Positions 55,880 through 64,000 of a stretch of DNA of 64,000 nucleotides are shown here, piece by piece. Position 1 is the stretch's first letter, and every line of letters begins with the position of its first letter. The position numbers and the translations under genes are program-made. The notes under the pieces were generated by a model that did no database searches, was not told where the DNA came from, and was given only the letters and a program-made list of their open reading frames with translations. The stretch comes from Cyprinodon diabolis (Eukaryota > Chordata > Actinopteri > Cyprinodontiformes > Cyprinodontidae), in NCBI GenBank assembly GCA_030533445.1, contig CM060082.1:33623817-33687816 (forward strand), read 5' to 3'.

Positions 55880-56640
55880 TTGCTAAGGGATCACCAAGAG
55901 AAGGGGTTTCATTTGCAAACGATTCATTTGAAAGAAGGGTTACTGGAGTGCCTTCCAGGTGGAACATCCTGGAAGCAATTATTTCAATACATCAATGGAC
56001 AGTTGGTGTTCCCTGTCATTGATAAGGTAACCAAAGCTATTTGTACATAATTTCTCCACTGTTGTATCATCATTTTGTTTTCTGCACTGAATGTCTGTTA
56101 AACATGCCGGGTAGTGATGGGTTATTGAGGCATCTTGGAGCGTTTTTGACATATTGCAAAACTGAATTGATACTGTTTCACTGAATACTGACAGCTGCTG
56201 GAACTTTAAAGACTCTACAGGCAGCTTATTTGACAGACTAAACTGAATTGATTTGATTACCTAGTACAATGATATAATTTAAGTCACTTTATGTTATATT
56301 GTATTATTTCATAAATATGTTTAAATTGAAAATATATTTGATATTTTTAGATGCAGCCAATAAATAATGTAAACATATATCATAAAGTGAATAATTAGGG
56401 GACATTGTGAATGAGGATGCCTGGGGACTAGGTCTTTCAATCATAATTTTAAAACAATAAGTACAGTAAAAACAGTAAATTAACTAAGAGTCCATTTTAA
56501 ATGAACTTTAATTCAGATAAGTTGAGTGATAACTGAGAGGAAAAATATGACACATCCTATCCTCTTTCCTATTCCTTTAAGGCTTTGTAGTGGGAAAAAA
56601 GTATTCAACTATTTACCCTAGTTAAATAAACAGAGATCCA
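55880..56640. other. Locus D intron, nothing recognised
   Basis: AT-rich apart from 55890-56030, where a short open frame has no recognisable domain. Confidence 0.4.
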
Positions 56641-56644
56641 TGTA

Positions 56645-58256
56645 CAGGTGCTGGTCATAAAATTAGAATATCATGAAAAAGTAGATTGATTTCAGTAATT
56701 CCATTTAAAAAGTGAAACTTGTATATTATATTCATACATTACATACAAACTCATATATTTCAGATGTTTATTTTGTTTAATTTTGATGATTACAAATGAC
56801 AACAAATGAAAATCTCAAATTCATCATATCAGAAAATTAGAATATTGTGAAAAGGTTCAAAATTGATGGCCCCTGGTGCCACACTCTAATCAGCTAATTA
56901 ACTCAAACCACCTGCAAAAGCCTTTAAATGGTCTTTCAGTCTAGTTCTATAGGCTACACAATCATGGGGAAGACTGCTGACTTGACAGTTGTCCAAAAGA
57001 CGACCATCGACACCTTGCACAAGGAGGGCAAGACACAAAAGGTCATCGCTAAAGAGGCTGGCTGTTCACAGAGCTCAGTGTCCAAGCACATTAATAGAGA
57101 GGCGAAGGGAAGGAAAAGATGTGGTCGAAAAAAGTGTACAAGCAAGAGAGATAACCGCACCCTGGAGAGGATTGTGAAACAAAACCCATTCAAAAATGTG
57201 GGGGAGATTCACAAAGAGTGGACTGCAGCTGGAGTGAGTGCTTCAAGAACCACCACACACAGACGTATGAAAGACATGGGTTTCTGCTGTCGCATTCCTT
57301 GTGTCAAGCCACTCTTGAACCACAGACAGCGTCAGAAGCGTCTTGCCTGGGCTAAAGAGAAACAGGACTGGACTGCTGGTGAGTGGTCCAAAGTCATGTT
57401 CTCTGATGAAAGTAAATTTTGCATTTCCTTTGGAAATCAAGGTCCCAGAGTCTGGAGGAAAAGAAGAGAGGCACTTCATCCACGTTGCTTGAAGTCCAGT
57501 GTAAAGTTTCCACAGTCAGTGATGGTTTGGGGTGCCATGTCATCTGCTGGTGTTGGTCCATTGTGTTTTCTGAGGTCCAGGGTCAACGCAGCCACATACC
57601 AGGAAGTTTTAGAGCACTTCATGCTTCCTGCAGCTGACCAACTTTTTGGAGATGCAGATTTCATTTTCCAACAGGACTTGGCACCTGCACACAGTGCCAA
57701 AGCTACCAGTACCTGGTTGAAGGACCATGGTATCCCTGTTCTTAATTGGCCAGCAAACTCTCCTGACCTTAACCCCATAGAAAATCTATGGGGTATTGTG
57801 AAGAAGAAGATGCAATACACCAGACCCAACAATTCAGAAGAGCTAAAAGCCACTATTAGAGCAACCTGGGCTATCATAACACCTGAGCAGTGCCACAGAC
57901 TGATCGACTCCATGCCACGCCGCATTGCTGCAGTAATACAGGCCAAAGGAGGCCCAACTAAATACTGAGTGCTGTACATGCTCATACTTTTCATGTTCAT
58001 ACTTTTCAGTTGGCCAACATTTCTATAAATCCTTTGTTTTTATTGGTCTTCAGTAATATTCTAATTTTCTGATATGATGAATTTGAGATTTTCATTTGTT
58101 GTCATTTGTAATCATCAAAATTAAACAAAATAAACATCTGAAATATATGAGTTTGTATGTAATGTATGAATATAATATACAAGTTTCACTTTTTAAATGG
58201 AATTACTGAAATCAATCTACTTTTTCATGATATTCTAATTTTATGACCAGCACCTG
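56645..58256 (+). mobile_element. Complete Tc1-family transposon with 202-bp terminal repeats (1612 bp)
   Basis: TA at 56643-56644 and 58257-58258. Inverted repeats at 56645-56846 and 58055-58256 begin CAGGTGCTGGTCATAAAATT and look essentially identical. It lies in the locus D intron between the two pairs of C2-set exons, opposite to the gene. Confidence 0.95.
56964..57968 (+). CDS. Tc1 transposase, apparently intact
   Basis: 334 residues from MGKTADLTVVQ; the 12 codons before it are non-conserved. It has an N-terminal helix-turn-helix (VIAKEAGCSQSSVSKHI) and a basic GRKKC segment. The DD34E triad is complete: Asp in FSDESKF, Asp in FQQDLAPAHSA, Glu in DLNPIENLW with 34 residues between the last two. 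It ends QAKGGPTKY. Together with near-identical terminal repeats this is a good candidate for a recently active element. Antisense frames over it are shadows. Confidence 0.9.
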   Translation: MGKTADLTVVQKTTIDTLHKEGKTQKVIAKEAGCSQSSVSKHINREAKGRKRCGRKKCTSKRDNRTLERIVKQNPFKNVGEIHKEWTAAGVSASRTTTHRRMKDMGFCCRIPCVKPLLNHRQRQKRLAWAKEKQDWTAGEWSKVMFSDESKFCISFGNQGPRVWRKRREALHPRCLKSSVKFPQSVMVWGAMSSAGVGPLCFLRSRVNAATYQEVLEHFMLPAADQLFGDADFIFQQDLAPAHSAKATSTWLKDHGIPVLNWPANSPDLNPIENLWGIVKKKMQYTRPNNSEELKATIRATWAIITPEQCHRLIDSMPRRIAAVIQAKGGPTKY

Positions 58257-58259
58257 TAT

Positions 58260-59640
58260 TTCACTCAGTCGGCATTTTATTTATATCTTTGCAAAGAGTG
58301 AACAGTTCATCATGCAGCCCTTACGGCACAGCATTCAGCCCTGTTCTGCCTGGGCAGCGTTTGTTCCCCTTTACTTACAACAATGGAAAGTAGTCAGAGT
58401 CAAAACAAATTACAGACACTTTGGATAGCAATAACACGTTATGAATAAACCTTGAGAAAGAATCTGGTTTGTTATGGGAAGAAGCTATGTCTGGTCTACA
58501 AGCACCCTCACCAGAGAATGGTGTGGCCTTGCAGGTGATACAGACTGAGTGAAAACTTTTATAGTGAGTAAATTGGATAAATTAATATATGAAATAAGAG
58601 AAAAATAAATTTTCTGACAACAGGCTTCTTGATCATTTTTATGATAAACCACAAAAGATGAGACATTTTTTTTAGCAGATGCATCATGTGGACAGATACG
58701 TTTTTAAACACAGTTTAGAGAGTCAGTCAGTTAGAAGCAACTCCTGTGTCGGTCACATGACTTTCTTGAAACGACAAAAGCAAAGATACAATGTTTTGCT
58801 TTATGGACTCGATGCATCGGTGTTGCTGGACCCATCACTAATTCCGGGTATTTTTGCTCATTGTGTGTAGATTTGCAGGGAAGTACTAATGCAGTTGGTT
58901 ATGCTCTTTCCTTGTTTTGGCCGTTTTGGTTTATTCACTTTGATAATTTAGGTTCTAAGTCTGGCAGTTTATGCTTAGAAGAGATATAAACCTTATTTTT
59001 ACCTCGTAAGAGTCCTTGTGCCAGCCACTTTGTTGTTTTGAGAAATGCGTTTCTGCTCAGTGTTTCTGTTATTATAAAACTAATTTACATTCCCCAAATG
59101 ATATTGTTGTGTCTGGTGTCACCTTAATTTTACCAGCCCACATATAACTGAACTAGTTCCAGTTAATTTTGTGAATTAAACCCAAATCCTACAATAGAAC
59201 TTCACATTTAACCCTTTAAATGTGTGATCATTCCCTGGGCACAGTTTGCACAAAAAGGTGAGTTTTTTTCTGTCTGAGTCTTCCTTTGTTAGTTAATAAA
59301 ATGCTACCAGGCGCTCTGCAAAACTGGCATCAGAAATACCAGAAGATGAGTCTGAAATGCGCAGACTACTACTAGCAGTAGACATGCTGGTTTTTCATGC
59401 TGTTAGCTGTAATAGGGGCTGTAAAACCTGCCGTTATACAATGAAAAGTGTTGTTATCAATTGAACGGGAAAAAGAGCTGTATGTGTCGCTCATTATTCT
59501 CAGAGTGAACGTTCTCTCTCTTGTTCATGTTCATCACTTCAAAACTGGTCCATTTGGTTCACCGTTCACTAAGAATATCATTGTGTCAGTAAATGTAGTT
59601 CATGTACAATACTCGGTATTGCTCTGTGCTTCTTTCAACA
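58260..59640. other. Locus D intron, nothing recognised
   Basis: No exon, repeat border or domain could be supported. Short frames lack context. Confidence 0.4.
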
Positions 59641-60419
59641 AAGTGCTAGCTATAATGTGAAGCAATGGAAATCTTAAAAAAAAAATAGGAATAAATATAA
59701 ATCAAGAAAAGTTTACCTTTATCACCAAAACAAGTCCTTGACAATGTATTGTTTCCTAGATGATTTATAGCCTCATAACACTCCCCTCCCTCAGCTACAT
59801 TCATGACTACATTTGTGTCGTTCCAGAACCAGTTGAAGCTGGCAGGAGGGCTTGCTCTCCTGGAGCAACTCAGCTCCATCCAGCTACCTGCTGACAGCAA
59901 ACCTGATGGACTGTTGGAAGCTGAGGTGTTTCCAGGAGCATATGAGGAAAATAGCGGGAAACACGTTAACTTTATTGATCAGAAATAACTGAACCATGAT
60001 GTGCTGATGGATCACTTACATGAAACATTGAGAGTCACTTTTGTCTCTGCTGTCCTGAATCCTCCATTGACAGGATATCTGGCAGAACATCTGATGTATC
60101 CATCAAGTGGGTCTGACAGAGTGATGGTCTCCTGGATTTTAGTTGTAAAGGTTCCATCTGGGTTTTTCCCTGTTTGTTTCTCAGAGTCTTGTTGGAGATT
60201 CCAGGTGAGTTCAGGAGGTGAGTGTGGACAGGGAGTCACAGCTGAGCAGCTTATAATGAGAGACTGATGCTCGTTCAGATCACCAACAGAGATTTTAATG
60301 CTGGGACTCCAAGGAGAATCTGGGAGTTCAAATCAGATAGACAGTTTACTAACTAAATCAAACCTACAGTATTTATAATAAATGCTCAAGGGTATACACT
60401 GCAATATAAAAAACAGAGT

Positions 60420-61883
60420 GGGGTCCATTTCACAAAGCAGGTTTACTAAACCTGAAATTAGGGAAACTGAGGTTTCTGTTTTACAAAGAGAGTTTAGTCA
60501 ATCTTTGTTTCTGTTACCGTAGTAACATTCTCCCCAAAGCTAACCTGGTTCAGGATCAGGTTTTGTCCACCCTAATTACTATATAGATCACTATGTAGTG
60601 GTTGCGACATTTTAAATGAGTGTCCGAACATCTAGTGTTTGAAAAAGTAGTGGACTCAAAATTTCCCACAATGCACCTTGAAAATTAGTGATCATCCATG
60701 GTCACTAGATGAGCAGATATATCCAGGAATGCTTTGCGAGATTTTTTTGCAAATATTCACTGTGTTATGTGAGACAAGATCAAAATAACAAGGAACCCCA
60801 TGAGATGATGCACAGGCCTTATATGTTTGAACAATGTTTTTATACTCCATCTTCACATGCTCGCTTCTACCCAGTGAGATTGCCCCAAAATATATTTCAT
60901 TGATACACTGCTATTCAACCAGTAAGGTAGTTATCCCTGTAATGTTATTATTTCAGCAGGCAGGCCATATTGATATGTATTAGTTTGAGTTACCTGCATA
61001 CTGTTTACTATTTTCACTCAACCTCCAAATGACACAGCAGACTCAGTGTCATAATCCTTATCAGACAAGATTGTTTTGGATTACCTTGACCTCTGACCTC
61101 ATCTCTGACCTTTTCAATTGCCTTTGATTTACCTTGATACCCTGATCACTCAGCTCTGACCCTGTGCATGTCCCTTGATCTCTGCTTATCTATCAGACTT
61201 TAGATCAAGGAGATAATCACCAGACACAACCCCTCAACAGGATCTTCGAACTACCTTACAAGTCGACTCCCAGATTGTGAGAAGGGTAGTGACCTTGGTT
61301 GTCTCAGCTGAAATTGACCATAGTCCCTGCCTGGTCACTAACCTTTCATTTCCACTCCCAGAGGGGCCTGTCTCCGATGCTGGTGATTCTTCCTTAAACT
61401 ACCGCAGTCTGCCTTTCATAAAAAAAAAAACTGTTTAATAATATCAGTTGTCTGACTGTCTTTGGGTCCTCTTGTACAATTCTTAACACACAGCAGATTA
61501 AAAAAACATTTAACATTTAATAAGTGCTGAGTACAAAAAAATAGGTAAGTGTAGCAAGGATCTTCTGCTACGCCATATCCCTCTCCTTTGCAGTTGCTCT
61601 TTTTTTTTAAACATTCTAGATTTATTTTATAATTTCTGCATTAAAATCCCCAGTTTTGGTGGTGTGAAATTTGATCTGCCTGTTGTCATGGTGACTCGTT
61701 GGATCAGGGCTGCAATGATAATGGCTTTTATAATAATTCGAACATGTTCAACTTTGAGTGGAGCTTATCAGAGTTGATTAAACTAACTCACAGCAGCCAC
61801 TGTGAAACCATAAGCTCAGGGTATCCAACCTCAGGCTAGATAAATTCAGAGTTGAGGATAAACCTTCTTTGTGAAACAGCCCC
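60420..61883. mobile_element. Non-autonomous DNA element with 'ggggtccatttcacaaag' type ends
   Basis: The left end, GGGGTCCATTTCACAAAGCA, and the reverse complement of the right end, GGGGCTGTTTCACAAAGAAG, match over about 25 bp. There is no transposase inside. A clear target duplication was not found, so the superfamily is open. It is enlarged by a nested LTR. Confidence 0.55.
61047..61488 (+). mobile_element. Probable solo LTR nested in the DNA element
   Basis: TGTCATAATCCTTATCAG to TTCTTAACA, 442 bp, with imperfect 5-bp flanks CTCAG and CACAG. It has a 'gggtcctcttgtac' stretch before the end, like the LTR at 17503. Boundaries are less sure than for that one. Confidence 0.5.
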
Positions 61884-62736
61884 CTTTTTACTTTTCTTGT
61901 ATCCTAGTTTTCAGATTCAGAATCTTTTTTGTTTAGAAGATGAAAATATGCCCAGCTGTTTAAATACAGTAATATTGCTAATTTGCTGGGGAAAAATATA
62001 AAAAAAACATGACTATACATGATTATATTCTCCAGATCCCTTAACTTTTTTTCTGACACCTTTTAAAGCTGTAAAAGACATGTACATTTTAAATATTCCT
62101 CATTGAAATGACCATCATAATACTATGTTAAGAACAAATATTCTTACCTTTAACTGTTATTTGCAGTGGATCATCACAAGCTGTTGCTTTGAACAGCTCA
62201 TTCTCAATCCTGAAGAAGTATCTGTCTGCATAACTGGTCTTTAAATCAGGAAACATAGTTGTGCAGTATTTCTCTCTCAGGTTTCCAGTAATATTCAGTG
62301 AATAGGTGTTAACTGACCCACTGCTGTTGAAAATAACTATATCTGGATAAGGCGTGTCACCACCTTTCATCCAAACTCCATAGATAGGTTGGCTACTGTT
62401 ATATCTGGTATCCTCTGTATCATAGATACATGGGATTTCCAAACAAGATCCACTTAGAGCTTCAAGCTTCCTTGGTGTAGTGATTCTGAGGTGCGGTGTT
62501 ATACCACAACCAGCCAAAGTACCTGTAAAAGAGGCAACTGTTTTATATTTCTTTCTGTGCCTGCAGACAAACTTCATGTTCAATGAACAGGTCAGCTACA
62601 GCACTTTACATGTGGGGCCTTTAAATTATATCATGATCTAAAATTTCAGACGAGAAAAGACAAACAGCTCACCTGGAAGAAAGAAGACACTGAGTATCAT
62701 GTTGACTATCAGCGGGTTCTCAGACAGAGCTGCCAT

Positions 62737-64000
62737 CAGATTCAGACAATCCTTCATTTCTTAGACTGGAAAAGATTTCAGGAAAAAAAGTTCCTTTTTT
62801 TATCAGTCAGCTTTGGATAACGCGTTAGTTAGCTTCGGCCGTTACTTCGAGTTAAATATTCTGATATTTTCAGTATTTTCGCACATTCCAAGAGGTAGTT
62901 AAAATTTATTTAAAAGTAAAATTGCCAGTACAATAATTGACACTTATAATGCAAACTTATATATAACGTAGTTTTTACCGTAGAGGTCACACAAAATGGA
63001 TAATTAAAATCATCTTACCTAATGAAGCTCTATATATCAAGGAATGTATCAGTTGGTGATCTAAAGAGCAGCACTCTGCTTTAAAGCTGGTATTACCGTA
63101 TGTAGAAGCCAGCTGCTGTATTTGTTGTTCCTTTTCTGTGAGAGGATGTTGGGTTAAGAATTTGCATTGAGAGTGCATTGACTGGTTTATTACAATAACT
63201 CCTTTACAGATGTGTGCTGTGTTCTAAATAACAACTGTAATAAAATAAAAAACAGTTGGAGGATTTTATATAAAAGATAAACCACTGTAAAATAACCACT
63301 GTATTTGTAAATTAGTAATGCTTTTTACATTTTCCTAAAATAACATCCATATCTTCTCTGTCATATTTGGTATAATTATCTATAGTCATTTAATTGATTG
63401 GGATTTATATATAGACACCCAACAGCGGGTGGTCTGAAGTTGTTTAAGATTATTACTTTTCTGTTGCACATATTAGCTTCCAATGCACAATATCAACTAT
63501 GGTTTATTCTCTTTTAGAATTGGAGTTTAATATTTCCAGATGAATGCCTGGGAATACATCTAACCCCTATGAGGAAAATTAAGTTAAAAGAAAAGATAGA
63601 AGGATAGGGTGTCAGTAAAATTAGGTAAGGCTGCAATAGAAGAGGAGATCATGACAAAATACAACCAATATATTATTAACAAACAGGAATTCAAAGGCTT
63701 TTAAACCAAAGTGTTACCAAACAAAACTGCATTTGAATGTTAAAACCAATCATGTTTTACCTCACTTCTTTATACGAGTTTTATTATTTCTATAGCTTTT
63801 TTTTTTTGGTTTATTTTTACTTTGTTAGAAGTTTCTTAAATTTCTCAAAATACACTTTTAATATCCATCCATCCTTCTTCTCCTGCTTAAGGGTCACCCG
63901 CGATGTTAAGTGGTATAAACCTTCAGGGTCATGGTAGGGCTGCCGTCATGTTTTAGCTGTGAGAACCCAATGATTCAAGCCAACAGTATATGATGTTTTA
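62737..64000. other. 5' flank of locus D
   Basis: 62760-63200 and 63620-63760 align with the 5' flanks of loci B (19900-20340, 20590-20740) and C, but with more differences. So promoters were duplicated with the genes. No separate gene is seen. Confidence 0.55.

Larger units (their letters stand above)
52789..62736 (-). pseudogene. Locus D: activating-type Siglec-like receptor with damaged middle exons
   Basis: Exons in transcript order: 62736-62673 (signal), 62522-62148 (V-set, Arg about 126 in YFFRIE), 60319-60020 (C2-set 1, open), 59941-59717 (C2-set 2, damaged), about 55410-55327 (end of C2-set 3), 55260-55003 (C2-set 4, open), 54357-54276 (transmembrane), 54198-54168 and 52839-52789 (tail). 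C2-set 2 has lost its acceptor (AT instead of AG) and 33 nt including the normal cysteine context. C2-set 3 has lost its 5' part to an inserted repeat. If both are skipped, phases fit and 1161 nt give 386 codons plus stop, the same as the ancestral locus C. The membrane span has a lysine (IILKILG) and the tail a YxN motif (IYVNT) with no ITIM. Thus either a pseudogene or a three-Ig activating receptor. Confidence 0.72.

Noticed and set aside
1..64000. CRISPR array, bacterial operons, rRNA or true tRNA genes
   Set aside because: None seen. tRNA-like boxes belong to SINEs, and the tandem repeats have no spacers of CRISPR type.

Overview
The window looks like one chromosome segment of a ray-finned (teleost) fish. 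The evidence is AT-rich vertebrate-type DNA with GT-AG introns, a cluster of CD22/Siglec-like immunoglobulin receptor genes, and a typical fish repeat load: Tc1 elements, hAT and TTAA-type foldback elements, L1 and L2-type LINEs, Bel/Pao and Copia retroelements, and tRNA-derived SINEs. I cannot name the species.

The host content is four related receptor loci, all recognised from exon sequence and splice phase. Locus A (minus, 0.7-6.0 kb) is a relic: a signal exon, a broken V-set exon and two intact cytoplasmic exons with ITIM/ITSM-type tyrosines. Locus B (minus, 8.2-19.9 kb) appears intact: nine exons join in one frame to 640 residues (signal, V-set with the Siglec-type arginine, four C2-set domains, a transmembrane segment, three tail tyrosines). 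Locus C (plus, 34.2-45.6 kb) and locus D (minus, 52.8-62.7 kb) have a different end: a transmembrane segment with an internal lysine and a short tail with a YxN tyrosine. This is the plan of activating, adaptor-coupled receptors. Both C and D are damaged. B and C stand head to head with an inverted duplication of their 5' halves. C and D stand tail to tail with an inverted duplication of their 3' halves. The cluster therefore looks like a paired inhibitory/activating Siglec-like family growing by inverted duplication and gene conversion.

The most striking object is in locus C. A very young Copia element (35.8-41.9 kb, LTRs of 202 bp differing at one base) sits inside the second C2 exon. A Tc1 element (38.7-40.3 kb) sits inside the Copia reverse-transcriptase region. 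The Tc1 transposase is full length but has Gly where its second catalytic Asp should be.

The rest is mostly mobile DNA. There are two Tc1 elements with apparently intact transposases (9.2-10.4 and 56.6-58.3 kb), a 912-bp palindromic TTAA element in a B intron, a 213-bp hAT foldback with a perfect 8-bp target duplication, a solo LTR with a 5-bp duplication, an L1 3' relic followed by a GC-rich block (26.0-29.3 kb), and a LINE with an intact reverse transcriptase but no endonuclease (48.7-50.9 kb). A small multi-exon gene of unknown function (29.7-30.8 kb, plus) is open except for one TGA. Several AT-rich stretches hold nothing I can recognise, and they are listed as such.
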